Shown: positions 34,257-42,340 of the stretch, piece after piece
Numbering within the stretch: the first letter of the stretch is position 1
How the letters are laid out: every line of letters starts with the position of its first letter
IMG/VR virus record: IMGVR_UViG_3300017963_000355
Location: 1 to 49,014 of that record
Strand: one strand, 5' to 3'
Length of the DNA stretch: 49,014 nt
DNA from: a virus
Notes under the pieces: generated by a model
Told to the model about the DNA's origin: nothing
What the model saw: only the letters and a program-made list of their open reading frames with translations
Database searches by the model: none
Translations under genes and position numbers: made by a program

Positions 34257-34334
34257 ATGGGCAAGAGTAGCAACACCACCCTGTATGTCAACCCGCTACC
34301 TCTAACCACACGGTCCCACAATGGGGTCATGTGA
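34257..34334 (+). CDS. Possible 25-residue leader peptide
   Basis: ATG at 34257 opens a 25-codon frame beginning MGKSSNTTLYVNPLPL. Its TGA shares one base with the ATG of the loader gene (TGATG at 34332-34336), the coupling style used elsewhere here. TAAGGG lies before it. It is between the leader hairpin and a replication gene, so it could couple translation of that gene. Codon use is atypical, so the call is weak. Confidence 0.3.
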   Translation: MGKSSNTTLYVNPLPLTTRSHNGVM

Positions 34335-35371
34335 TGGCAAGGTGGTTGGATAGCTCACAGGCTAGGAAACTTCTGGAGGCAAGCAAGGCGGCCCATACAG
34401 TGGCCCTCCACCTGATCGGCTGGGGGACTATCACGGGGTCCCTTCGTCAGCTACGGGAGATCCATCCGGCCTCCAACGCTGGGGACCAGGCTGTCCTGTC
34501 CGTCCTGACGGAGCTGGAGGAGCTGGGCCTGGTGGAGCTGGCGGAGGACCGTGGACGCTACACGGTTCAGTGGAGGTCCCCGGAGGCTGACCTCCCCCTC
34601 CCCCCATACCCCCCTCCCTCTCTTTCTAAGGACCCTCCGGGTCCTCCTCCCTCCGGGTCCTACGGACCCTCCGGTCAGGGTGTAGGGGTCTCCCCTGTTC
34701 GGGGAGACCAGGCGGAGGCGGCCCTCCAGGGGACCGGACAAGGTGGCCCCCAGGAGGGGACCAACAAGCCCCCACAGCTTGGCCTCCCCGGCCTGGTCAA
34801 GGACAAGCCCACCCCCAGGAAACGCAAGCTGACCAAGGGTCAGGCCCAATGGGCCAGGACGGACAAGCTGGTCCGCCTGTGGGTGAGCCGGACGGGGCGG
34901 CCGGAGTCGGACGTCAAGGTCACACCCTACCGGATCAAGCTGGTCCGGGACCGGATGGCGGAGGGCTACACGTGGGAGGAGCTGGCCATGGCCGTGGCGG
35001 GGATCGCCTACTCCCCGTGGCACAGGGACCACGGCAAGGACCTGTTTGAGCTGGCCGTGGGTGAGGGCCAGGTGGACAAGGCCAAGGGCCTGTGGTGGAG
35101 CCACGCCCCGGTGGAGGTGGTGAGGGACTACCAGGAACGGACAGGCCACACCCCCCCGGCCAGGGAGGCGGACCTCCAGGCGGCGGACCGGGAGGACCAG
35201 GTAGAGGAGGCGGACAGGGAGCGATGGACCAGGACCTCACGGGAGGCGGCCAAGCTCCAGGACACCAGGCGGAGACAGGAGGAGGCCCAGGCGGCGGAGT
35301 CCGCCAGGTGGGCCGGTGTGTTCACGGACGATGACCAGGGGGACAAGGACCAGGAGGCGGCTGAATGTTGA
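34334..35371 (+). CDS. Replication protein, DnaD-like/helicase-loader type
   Basis: 345-residue protein. Residues about 1-85 look like a winged helix (SKAAHTVALHLIGWGTIT, then VLSVLTELEELGLVELAED). A Pro/Ser/Gly-rich linker follows. Residues about 175-270 contain RTGRPESDVKVTPYRIKLVRDRMAEG and YSPWHRDHGKDLFELA, reminiscent of the C-terminal domain of phage replisome organisers. The end is a charged helix. It overlaps the primase-helicase gene by 7 bases, the usual place for a helicase loader. The alternative GTG start at 34331 adds one residue. Confidence 0.65.
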   Translation: MARWLDSSQARKLLEASKAAHTVALHLIGWGTITGSLRQLREIHPASNAGDQAVLSVLTELEELGLVELAEDRGRYTVQWRSPEADLPLPPYPPPSLSKDPPGPPPSGSYGPSGQGVGVSPVRGDQAEAALQGTGQGGPQEGTNKPPQLGLPGLVKDKPTPRKRKLTKGQAQWARTDKLVRLWVSRTGRPESDVKVTPYRIKLVRDRMAEGYTWEELAMAVAGIAYSPWHRDHGKDLFELAVGEGQVDKAKGLWWSHAPVEVVRDYQERTGHTPPAREADLQAADREDQVEEADRERWTRTSREAAKLQDTRRRQEEAQAAESARWAGVFTDDDQGDKDQEAAEC

Positions 35372-37236
35372 CGGAGCTGGCGGAGTATCTGCGGGACAAG
35401 GGATGGCGGACCAAGGAACGGGGCCGCCATGTGGTCCTCCTGGACCCGTGTCCGTGGTGTGGTGGCAAGGGGAAACTGTCATTCATGGCGGAGCGGGGGA
35501 CCTGGCGTTGTGTCAAGTGTGATGAGTCCGGGAACGTCTTGACCATGAGGCGGAGGCTGGGGGACCTGGAGGAGACCGTCAAGCCCCTCCATGGGTTCTA
35601 CTACGGCCCCCAGGACGCCAGCTCCGCCGGCAAGCCCACCGGCTCCCGGCCCCCCAAGGGCCTGGTGGAGAAGTGCCAGGCCAAGCTCCAGGAGGACCCG
35701 GACGCCCTGGACTACCTCATGGGCCAACGCGGCCTCACGATGGAGACGATCCAACACTTCCGCCTGGGGAAGGCTGAAAAGAACGGGGTCCGCTACCTGG
35801 TGATCCCTCATGTCCAACGGGGCCAGGTGGTCAACGTCAAATACCGGACCCTCCCCCCGGCGGAAAAGAGCTTCGCTAGGTGGCCGGGGTGTCCCTCCGT
35901 CCTGTTCAATGGGGACGCCCTCCTGGAGCTGGCCGGCAAGCCGGCCCGGGAACGGGTGGTCACGGTGTGTGAGGGTGAGACGGACGCCATGGCCCTCCAC
36001 CAGGTGGGCCTCCCCCACGTGGTGTCCTCCACGGCCGGAGCTGGAGCCTGGCCGGAGGAGTGGTTGGGCCTCCTGGAGCCGGCCACCACCATCCTCCTGG
36101 CGTATGACTCGGATGAGGCCGGTGAGCTGGGGGCGGAGAAGGCGGCGGCCACCCTGGGCCGTTGGCGTTGCAAGCGGATCACCCCCAGGCTTCACGACTT
36201 CAACGACATGATCGCGGCCGGGATGGGACGCCAGGAGGTGGACCAGTGTGTCCTCAAGGCCCGGGAGTATGGGGACGACACCATCCGGACCCTGTCCAGC
36301 CTGGCGGATGAGATGGTGGCCAGGCTCCAGGGGGAGCGTCCCCGTGGCCGGCCCACCGGGTGGCTGGAGCTGGACGTCATCCTGGGGGGGCTCCGGGACG
36401 GGGAGTTGACCGTGGTGACGGGTGACACAGGGAGCGGAAAGTCCACGTGGACCACGGCCTTGGCCCTCCACCAGCTCCAACAGGGAGCCGGTGTCCTCAT
36501 CGCCCCCTTTGAGCAACGGCCTTGGGAGGTCATGTCCAAGATGGTGTCCATGTCCTCCGGCCGATCGGTCTATGACATGGCCCAGGACCAGGTGGAGGGT
36601 GGCCTCCAGAAGATCCTGGGCCTCCCCTGCTACCTCCTGGACAAGCATGGACCCACCCCACTCCCGGTCATCCGGGACGCGATCTACCACTCCCGCCATA
36701 GGTTCGGTGTGGAGATGGTGATCCTGGACCACCTCCACTATCTCCTGGGGGCCGGGGTGGACGATGAGCGGAAGGCCATTGACGCGGCCGTCCGGGAGAT
36801 CAAGGGCTGGACGGTGGACCTGGGGGTCCATGTCCTCCTGGTGGTCCATCCGGCCAAGCTGGAGCTGGACCCCAGGACGGGGGCCGTCCGAAAGCCCTCC
36901 CTCAATGATCTGAAGGGGGCCAGCTCCATCAAACAGGAGGCGGACAACGGGATCAGGGTGTGGCGACACAGGGACCCGGACACCCTGGAGGACCAGGGCC
37001 TGGCGGAGATCGCGGTCCTGAAGTGCCGATCGCCGGCCGGGACGGAGGGGGCCATGTGGGCCTACTTTGAGTCCGGGGCGGAACGCTACACGGGAGGAGC
37101 CCAGCCACCCCGTCCGCCACGGCGGCGGAGGCGGAAGGCCAAGGCCCAGGAGGAGGAGGCCCCCCAGGCCCCGGCCGGCAAGGACGCGGCGGCCGGTGAG
37201 GGCCAGGAGGATGACGGGTGGATGGACGCCTACTAG
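35365..37236 (+). CDS. Primase-helicase (T7 gp4-like)
   Basis: 623-residue bifunctional replication enzyme. The zinc-binding domain uses Cys29, Cys32, Cys49 and Cys52. The TOPRIM core has VCEGETDAMALHQVG at about 200 and LAYDSDEAGELGAEKAA at about 250. The DnaB/RecA-type helicase domain has Walker A GDTGSGKS (353-360), IAPFEQRPWEVMSKM, Walker B VILDHLHYLLG and KGASSIKQEADNGIRVWRH. The last 50 residues are Arg/Lys then Glu-rich and probably disordered. It would prime and unwind at the phage fork; the polymerase is not in this window. Confidence 0.92.
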   Translation: MLTELAEYLRDKGWRTKERGRHVVLLDPCPWCGGKGKLSFMAERGTWRCVKCDESGNVLTMRRRLGDLEETVKPLHGFYYGPQDASSAGKPTGSRPPKGLVEKCQAKLQEDPDALDYLMGQRGLTMETIQHFRLGKAEKNGVRYLVIPHVQRGQVVNVKYRTLPPAEKSFARWPGCPSVLFNGDALLELAGKPARERVVTVCEGETDAMALHQVGLPHVVSSTAGAGAWPEEWLGLLEPATTILLAYDSDEAGELGAEKAAATLGRWRCKRITPRLHDFNDMIAAGMGRQEVDQCVLKAREYGDDTIRTLSSLADEMVARLQGERPRGRPTGWLELDVILGGLRDGELTVVTGDTGSGKSTWTTALALHQLQQGAGVLIAPFEQRPWEVMSKMVSMSSGRSVYDMAQDQVEGGLQKILGLPCYLLDKHGPTPLPVIRDAIYHSRHRFGVEMVILDHLHYLLGAGVDDERKAIDAAVREIKGWTVDLGVHVLLVVHPAKLELDPRTGAVRKPSLNDLKGASSIKQEADNGIRVWRHRDPDTLEDQGLAEIAVLKCRSPAGTEGAMWAYFESGAERYTGGAQPPRPPRRRRRKAKAQEEEAPQAPAGKDAAAGEGQEDDGWMDAY

Positions 37237-37279
37237 CCGTCCAGGCGGCCCGTAGAGGCCCCCAAGGTAGAGGAGACCC

Positions 37280-37960
37280 ATGGCAAGGCGGAAACAAACC
37301 AAGGCCCCCAGGAGGCCGTCAGGCGGCAATGGTGACGGATTCCAGCTCACCCCCCTGGGGGAGCCCAACGATGAGAACCCGTTCGGGGAGCCGGAGGCCA
37401 AGCCCAAGCCCAGGAGGCGGACCTCCAAGCCCAAGGCCCAGGAGGCCAAGCCTACCCCCAACACATCCCCCAAGGACCACTGGCCAGCTCCCCTCCACAC
37501 GGAGCTGGAGTGTCCGGCCTGTGGGGCCGTGGTGTTCCTGGACAGCCTCCCCGGCGGAGGGGACCTGTGGCTGGAGCGTCAACGTAGGATCATCGTGTTC
37601 GCCGGACCCTACACGGACCACCCCTACACGGACCCGGAGACGGGGGAGGAGGGTGTGGCCCAGCTCCCCGTCCAGGGGATGACCCTGTGGGAGGAGGGGA
37701 CCAACCGGCTGGTCCTGGGCCGGCCAGCCACGGAGGAGGAGCGGGACCACTTCAAGGCCCATCGGTCCCTGGACGGGGTGGTCCCCTGGACCATCGGCCA
37801 TGAGGGTCACCTGGCCCGGTGTCCCCGGCTGGACAGGTGGATGTCCGGGGCGGCCCACCTCCGGAGGGCCAGCCTGGACGTCACCAGGGACGGCCGGTCC
37901 TACTACCGGCTGTCCATGCCACAGGCGGACGCGGCGGCCAGGGAGGAGGCCAGCCCATGA
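37280..37960 (+). CDS. Unknown protein with basic N-terminus and CxxC motif
   Basis: 226 residues. The first 75 are Lys/Pro/Arg-rich and probably disordered (KPKPRRRTSKPKAQ). ECPACGAVVFLD then supplies one CxxC, with an isolated RCPRLDRW later. The folded part also has VVPWTIGHEGHL and ends SYYRLSMPQADAA. AGGTAGAG (37265-37272) precedes the ATG, and the stop overlaps the RuvC-like gene by 4 bases. Likely a DNA-associated accessory protein, on context and charge alone. Confidence 0.55.
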   Translation: MARRKQTKAPRRPSGGNGDGFQLTPLGEPNDENPFGEPEAKPKPRRRTSKPKAQEAKPTPNTSPKDHWPAPLHTELECPACGAVVFLDSLPGGGDLWLERQRRIIVFAGPYTDHPYTDPETGEEGVAQLPVQGMTLWEEGTNRLVLGRPATEEERDHFKAHRSLDGVVPWTIGHEGHLARCPRLDRWMSGAAHLRRASLDVTRDGRSYYRLSMPQADAAAREEASP

Positions 37961-38532
37961 CGGTCCGGACCACAGTCCCTCCCCTCATCCTGTCCGTGGA
38001 CCCCGGCTCCACCTCCGGGTGGGCCATGTATCGCCCTGGTGAGGACAGCTACACCCTCCACAGGTTCGGCCTGGTCCGGGAGACAACCGGGGCCAAGGCG
38101 GCCAGGATCATCCGGAGGGCCATCAAGGCCAGGCCGGACGATGAGGTCCCCGTCCTGCTGGTCATCGAACGCCAATACATTCCACGGCCCGATCAGGCCG
38201 GACGATCTGACAAGGTCCTGTCATCGGCGGCCCTGGAGGGCCTGTTCATGAACAGGGCCAGGTGGCAAGTGGTGGCGGAGCTGTTGGCCCTGGAGGTGGA
38301 CGTCCACGGGGTCAAGCCCCAACAGTGGCAAACCCCGATCATTGGAGCCGGCCGTGGCGTCAAGCGGAAGGAACGGAAGCGGAGGGCCAAGGCCGTGGCG
38401 TCCAGCTACTTCCCGGGGGCCGTGTTCACGAACGATGAGGCGGACGCGGTCCTCATGGGCCTCCATGAGGCCAGGCTCCAGGTCTTGGCCATCTCCAGGG
38501 AGGGCCATCCGCTCAAAGGGGAGCGGCTGTAA
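37957..38532 (+). CDS. RuvC-like Holliday junction resolvase
   Basis: 191-residue RNase H-fold nuclease. Acidic catalytic positions: Asp15 in SVDPGSTSGWA, Glu71 in LLVIERQY, and Asp160/Asp163 in TNDEADAVLMGLHEA. VHGVKPQQWQTPIIGAGRGVKRKERK is the conserved basic region between them. It resolves branched recombination or replication intermediates before packaging. The ATG at 37957 overlaps the preceding stop (ATGA). It is one of few genes ending in TAA. Confidence 0.85.
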   Translation: MTVRTTVPPLILSVDPGSTSGWAMYRPGEDSYTLHRFGLVRETTGAKAARIIRRAIKARPDDEVPVLLVIERQYIPRPDQAGRSDKVLSSAALEGLFMNRARWQVVAELLALEVDVHGVKPQQWQTPIIGAGRGVKRKERKRRAKAVASSYFPGAVFTNDEADAVLMGLHEARLQVLAISREGHPLKGERL

Positions 38533-38566
38533 TGCTATGCTCCCCCCCTTTGAGAGGAGGTCCACG

Positions 38567-39328
38567 ATGACCATCAAGCGGAACATCATCACCATCCTGG
38601 CCGGCCTTGTAGTGACCATGGCCCTGGGGATCGCCATTATCGTGGCGGCCCAGGTGGTGTCCTGTCCTGTCCACGCGGAGGAGGCTCCGCCGGTGACGGA
38701 GGATGATGACCTGGAGCTGAACGCGGACCCACCGTGGGACATGGAGGCCAGGGCGGCCGTCATCCGGGCGGAGGAGGCGGCCAAGCTCCAGGCCAGGGTG
38801 GAGGCTAGCCGGACAGCTCCGGAGCCTCCTGACCCCCTCCTGGACGCCCTGACGGCCGGGGTGATCAAGCTCCAGCCCTACCTCTACGGGGAGGGGAGTC
38901 CGGAGGCCAGGAGGCTGGCGGCCCTCATCCGTCGCCAGGCGGAGGCTCACCAGGTGAGTCCGTGGCTGGCCCTGGCCGTGGCCAGGAGGGAGTCCAGCCT
39001 CCACCCCAGGGTTGGACGCGGCCACCAGGTGGGGACCCTGGGGGAGGTGGGATACTTCCAAGTGATTCCAGGTGGAGCGGCGGAGCGGACGTGTGGACGT
39101 GGCTGTGACCAGGCGGAGCCGGAGTGTAACGCCAGGACGGCCATGTGTTGGCTGGCCCACAGCCGGACGGAATGTGGGACGGACCCATGGGTCTACGTGG
39201 GGGCCTATGGGCGGAGACGGTGTCCACGGAACGCGGCGGAGGCCAGGAGATGGCCGGAGGTCCGCCGGGCCAGGGGGTTCCTGTGTGAGGCCATGGGGGC
39301 CTCCTGTGTGACCACCTGGCCGGAGTAG
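38567..39328 (+). CDS. Signal-anchored lytic transglycosylase (endolysin candidate)
   Basis: 253 residues. Residues about 7-28 (IITILAGLVVTMALGIAIIVAA) form a signal anchor. An acidic and helical linker runs to about 110. The SLT-type domain has SPWLALAVARRESSLHP with catalytic Glu142, then GEVGYFQVIPGGAA and a cysteine-rich loop (CGRGCDQAEPECNARTAMCW) unusual for the family, probably disulfide-stabilised in the periplasm. It would cut peptidoglycan at lysis. A signal anchor suggests SAR-type control. GAGAGGAGG sets the start. Confidence 0.8.
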   Translation: MTIKRNIITILAGLVVTMALGIAIIVAAQVVSCPVHAEEAPPVTEDDDLELNADPPWDMEARAAVIRAEEAAKLQARVEASRTAPEPPDPLLDALTAGVIKLQPYLYGEGSPEARRLAALIRRQAEAHQVSPWLALAVARRESSLHPRVGRGHQVGTLGEVGYFQVIPGGAAERTCGRGCDQAEPECNARTAMCWLAHSRTECGTDPWVYVGAYGRRRCPRNAAEARRWPEVRRARGFLCEAMGASCVTTWPE

Positions 39329-39347
39329 ATGGAGCGGAGGTAGAGGC

Positions 39348-39980
39348 ATGGCGAAGGACAAGGCCAAGGCCAAGGACAAGGCCAAGCCGGACTCACAGTC
39401 CAAGCAAGCGGCGGCCAAGACCAAGGCGGCCAAGGGTGGCGGCAAGGCCAAGGCCCCGGCCAAGAAGCGGGGGACCAAGGTCCCGGCGGCCAAGGCCCCG
39501 GCCCCGGCCAAGAAGGGGAACGCCAAGGCCAAGCCCAAGGACCCACCCCCCACGGCGGAGGAGCTGAGGGAGGAGGCGGAGGAGCTGAGGGAGGCCGTGG
39601 CCAACCTCCAGCCGGCGGAGGCCAAGGCCCTCCTGGACAAGATCGTCCCGGCCCGGGAGGAGATAGACGTCCTGAAGGCGGAACGGGCGGAGGAGGTGGG
39701 CAAGATCACGGCCTCCATCACGGCCGTCCGGGGACAGATCGATCGCAAGCTGGAACACGTCAAGGCCGGCCAGGACGATCACCGTCACAAGGTCACCCCG
39801 GAGCAAGCGATCGCCGTCATCGATCGCCATTGGCGAAAGCTGGGGGTCCTGGAGGATGAGCGGGACAAGCTCCGGAAGTCCTACAACAAGCGGATCAAGG
39901 CGGCGGAGAAACGCTACAGGGACGCCCTGGACGGTATCCGTCAACGAGAGCTACCGTTTGGGGAGGAGGAGGCGGCCTGA
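39348..39980 (+). CDS. Lys/Ala-rich H1-like protein with coiled coil
   Basis: 210 residues. The first 65 are a histone-H1-like tail made of AKAK, KAAK and PAKK repeats. From about 68 a long coiled coil follows (EELREEAEELREAVANL, KALLDKIVPAREEIDVLKAERAEEV), then VIDRHWRKLGVLEDERDKLRK. It probably condenses or coats DNA or bridges DNA-bound proteins. AGGTAGAG (39338-39345) precedes it and the methyltransferase starts 3 bases after its stop. Confidence 0.6.
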   Translation: MAKDKAKAKDKAKPDSQSKQAAAKTKAAKGGGKAKAPAKKRGTKVPAAKAPAPAKKGNAKAKPKDPPPTAEELREEAEELREAVANLQPAEAKALLDKIVPAREEIDVLKAERAEEVGKITASITAVRGQIDRKLEHVKAGQDDHRHKVTPEQAIAVIDRHWRKLGVLEDERDKLRKSYNKRIKAAEKRYRDALDGIRQRELPFGEEEAA

Positions 39981-39982
39981 CG

Positions 39983-40783
39983 ATGGACTCCACCGTGGTC
40001 AACGCGGACTCCGTCCGGCTCATGACGTGGCTGGTGGCCCAGGGCGGAGCTGGCGGGATGGTGGACGCTATCCTGACGGACCCCCCCTACAAGCTGTCCA
40101 GGCCGGACATGACCAAGCCGGACGGGTCCACGTTGACCAGGGACTACCAGGAGACGGAGGACCCCCTCCCCATCCATGAGCTGGCCGTGGCCTTTGACCA
40201 CCTCCTGACCGCGGACGGGTCCGTCCTGGTGTGGTGTGCAGATCACCAGGTGACCACGTGGCTGGAGGCCCTGTCCGATCGGATGGACAAGGTGATGACG
40301 GGGGGCTGGATCAAGACCAACCCGGCCCCCAACATGAGACGGCGGACGTGGACCTCCACCCTGGAGCTGTGGGTGTGGGGAGCCAGGGGGGACTGGACCT
40401 TCAACTGGCCCGGACACCGGGCCGGGTTCAACACGGTGGCCGGCCCCCACCTGGCGTCCGGTGAGGCGGAGTATACGGGCCACCCAAACCAGAAGCCCCT
40501 GGCCATCGTGGAGCCTCACGTCCGGGTGATGACCCGGCCGGGTGACCTGGTCCTGGACCCGTTCGCTGGGTCCGGGTCCTACGTGGTGGCGGCCCACAGG
40601 ATGGGCCGGAGGGCTGTGGGATTCGAGCTGGACGCGGACAGGGCCAAGGTGGCCCAGGACAGACTCCGGTCCGTGGTCCCCCAGGAGGAGTTGTTCCGGG
40701 AGGCGGAGCCCCCCAGGAGGCGGCCCTCCAAGCGGGACCAGGCGGACCTGTTCCAGGACATGACAGAGGGAGGTAGAGGATGA
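39983..40783 (+). CDS. DNA methyltransferase, DPPY class
   Basis: 266-residue S-adenosylmethionine-dependent DNA methyltransferase. The catalytic DPPY is at residues 33-36 and the AdoMet-binding DPFAGSG is near 191, giving the beta-class order (catalytic motif first). HPNQKPLAIVEPHVRV before the AdoMet motif is also typical. DPPY favours N6-adenine over N4-cytosine. No cognate restriction gene is adjacent, so it is likely protective or regulatory. The next gene is ParB-like, a frequent partner of phage methyltransferases. Overlap 4 bases. Confidence 0.88.
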   Translation: MDSTVVNADSVRLMTWLVAQGGAGGMVDAILTDPPYKLSRPDMTKPDGSTLTRDYQETEDPLPIHELAVAFDHLLTADGSVLVWCADHQVTTWLEALSDRMDKVMTGGWIKTNPAPNMRRRTWTSTLELWVWGARGDWTFNWPGHRAGFNTVAGPHLASGEAEYTGHPNQKPLAIVEPHVRVMTRPGDLVLDPFAGSGSYVVAAHRMGRRAVGFELDADRAKVAQDRLRSVVPQEELFREAEPPRRRPSKRDQADLFQDMTEGGRG

Positions 40784-41469
40784 CCAAGCAAGCGGACGGT
40801 GGACTGGCCTCCGGGCCAGGACCACGTGGGAAGTGTCGCCGGTGCAAGCCGGAGGACCTGGACATGGAGCCGGCCTGGGGACGTGTCTCCCCTCCGCCGG
40901 AGGTGGCCAAGGTGTTCCGGCGGATCAAGGCCGTCATGGCGGAACAGGGACAGGTGGTCCCCATCACCGTCAGAACCAAGCCGGACGGGTCCGGCTATGA
41001 CGTCCTGGACCCGGACGGCCAGCTCCGGCTGAAGGCCGCGGAGGAGCTGGGGTGGGACCAGGTGGACGTCTACCTGGTCCAGGGGGAGGTCACGGACCTG
41101 GAGGCCAGGGAGCTGGCGATCGGCCTCATCGGGGCCAGGGCGGACGCGGACAAGAAGCTGTTGGCCACGGCCCTGGAGTCCCTGTTGGACGCCTACGATG
41201 AGGACCCGGATGAGATCGCCAGGCTGGCCAGGGTCCTCCCGTTCCGGTCCAAGGACCTGGCCAAGGTGGTCAAGCGTCTCCGGGGGGAGACCAAGGCCCA
41301 CACCACGAAGAAGGCCAGCCACGTGGACCTCCGGTTCCGGCTCCCTCCGGACGCGGCCAAGGTGGTTGGGGAGGCCGTGGACCACGTGGTGGCCAACAAT
41401 GAGGGGGTGAGCCGGGACCGGGCCGTGGAGCTGATCGCGGCGGACTACATGGCCGGGGTGACGTCATGA
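40780..41469 (+). CDS. ParB-like nuclease/partition-domain protein
   Basis: 229 residues. A short CRRCKPEDL head precedes a ParB/Srx-type domain (PPPEVAKVFRRIKAVMAEQGQ, VVPITVRT, then DPDGQLRLKAAEELGWDQVDVYLV). A helical region continues with EIARLARVLPFRSKDLAKVVKRL, like the ParB helix-turn-helix. The C-terminus LRFRLPPDAAKVVGEAVDHVV resembles a ribbon-helix-helix. It probably binds DNA with the methyltransferase. AGGTAGAGG adjoins the ATG; the stop overlaps the next start. Confidence 0.7.
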   Translation: MTKQADGGLASGPGPRGKCRRCKPEDLDMEPAWGRVSPPPEVAKVFRRIKAVMAEQGQVVPITVRTKPDGSGYDVLDPDGQLRLKAAEELGWDQVDVYLVQGEVTDLEARELAIGLIGARADADKKLLATALESLLDAYDEDPDEIARLARVLPFRSKDLAKVVKRLRGETKAHTTKKASHVDLRFRLPPDAAKVVGEAVDHVVANNEGVSRDRAVELIAADYMAGVTS

Positions 41470-41810
41470 TCATGGTCCACCTCATCGTCCAGCTCCACCA
41501 CGGCCATGAGCTGGACGCCTACGTCCCGTGGCCGGGGACGGAGGTCCCGTCCCCCAGGGAGCTGGCGGCCCAGGTGATGGAGGGTGACCTGGAGGGGTTC
41601 CGCCTGGGGGCGGAGAGGATGGCCCCGTCCAGGATCACGTGGGACCCCCATGAGGCCGTTTCCACCGTGACGGAGCTGTCCACCCTGGAGGTCCCGGACG
41701 GGGTGGTCACCAGGGAGGGGATCGTGTGTCAGGAGTGTGGGACTCCGGCCGTCATGGGCCTGGAGTGTGGGGAGTGTGGGACCCTGGTGTCCGGGGAGCC
41801 TCCCCGATGA
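41466..41810 (+). CDS. Zinc-ribbon protein, 114 residues
   Basis: The N-terminal part begins MIMVHLIVQLHHGHELDAYVPW. It ends in a zinc ribbon with CQECGTPAVMGLECGECGTL, two CxxC pairs. The family is not known. Coupled by 4-base overlaps to both neighbours. Confidence 0.6.
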   Translation: MIMVHLIVQLHHGHELDAYVPWPGTEVPSPRELAAQVMEGDLEGFRLGAERMAPSRITWDPHEAVSTVTELSTLEVPDGVVTREGIVCQECGTPAVMGLECGECGTLVSGEPPR

Positions 41811-41899
41811 CGGCCCGGGAGCTGGCGGCGGAGGTCCTTGGTGGCCTCCTCCTCATGGGTGGCCTGGTGGCCGTGGTGTGGGGGGTGTTCGCGCTATGA
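41807..41899 (+). CDS. 30-residue single-pass membrane peptide
   Basis: ATG at 41807 overlaps the previous TGA (ATGA), and its own TGA overlaps the next ATG (ATGA at 41896-41899), strong evidence for a real gene. The peptide MTARELAAEVLGG continues as a hydrophobic helix LLLMGGLVAVVWGVFAL. It is a candidate pinholin-like or membrane-regulating peptide. The transglycosylase is about 2.5 kb upstream. Confidence 0.55.
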   Translation: MTARELAAEVLGGLLLMGGLVAVVWGVFAL

Positions 41900-42309
41900 G
41901 ACGGCGGGACCCTGGGCCGGTCATCCTGGAGGGCCTTGGCCCCGTGGACGTGTGTGGCCTGTGTGAGGCCCCACGGCCACGGTGTCACTGTGTGGTGAGC
42001 CGGGGGAAGGCCCTGGCCAAGGTGGCCCCCAGGTGGAGGTCCCGCCACTATCTCACGTTCATCCGTGGGCTCCCCTGTAGCGTGGAGGACTGTTCCACCG
42101 GAGCCCACATTGAGGCGGCCCATTTCGGTCCAAGGGCCGCGGGACGAAAGGTCCATGACTTCCTGGCGATCCCTCTATGCCGTGTCCATCACGGGGAGGC
42201 TCACCAGGAGGGGAGGGCCTGGAGACACTATCCGTCCATCAACCTGTGGCAACTGAGGACCATGGCGGCGGCCATCGTCTCCGGGGCCTTGGTGTGTTCC
42301 AAGGGATGA
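41896..42309 (+). CDS. HNH nuclease-like protein (DUF968/NinG type)
   Basis: 137 residues. CGLCEAPRPRCHC is an N-terminal zinc-like cluster. The core is RHYLTFIRGLPCSVEDC, GAHIEAAHFGPRA, then DFLAIPLCRVHHGEAHQEG, matching the Cys4-HNH pattern of phage recombination-associated proteins such as DUF968 and NinG. It sits after the methyltransferase/ParB genes, so a role in recombination or DNA processing is more likely than homing. Start coupled by ATGA. Confidence 0.68.
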   Translation: MRRRDPGPVILEGLGPVDVCGLCEAPRPRCHCVVSRGKALAKVAPRWRSRHYLTFIRGLPCSVEDCSTGAHIEAAHFGPRAAGRKVHDFLAIPLCRVHHGEAHQEGRAWRHYPSINLWQLRTMAAAIVSGALVCSKG

Positions 42310-42340
42310 CCGGACGGGACAAGGTAGAGGGAGGAGCAAC

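Noticed and set aside
35199-35206. AGGTAGAG as a leader motif at this position
   Set aside because: It lies inside the loader gene, encoding part of QVEEA, with no start codon after it; likewise the copy at 47908.
35479-37500. Minus-strand frame of 673 codons opposite the primase-helicase
   Set aside because: It is a shadow of the well-supported helicase gene; no domain is recognisable.
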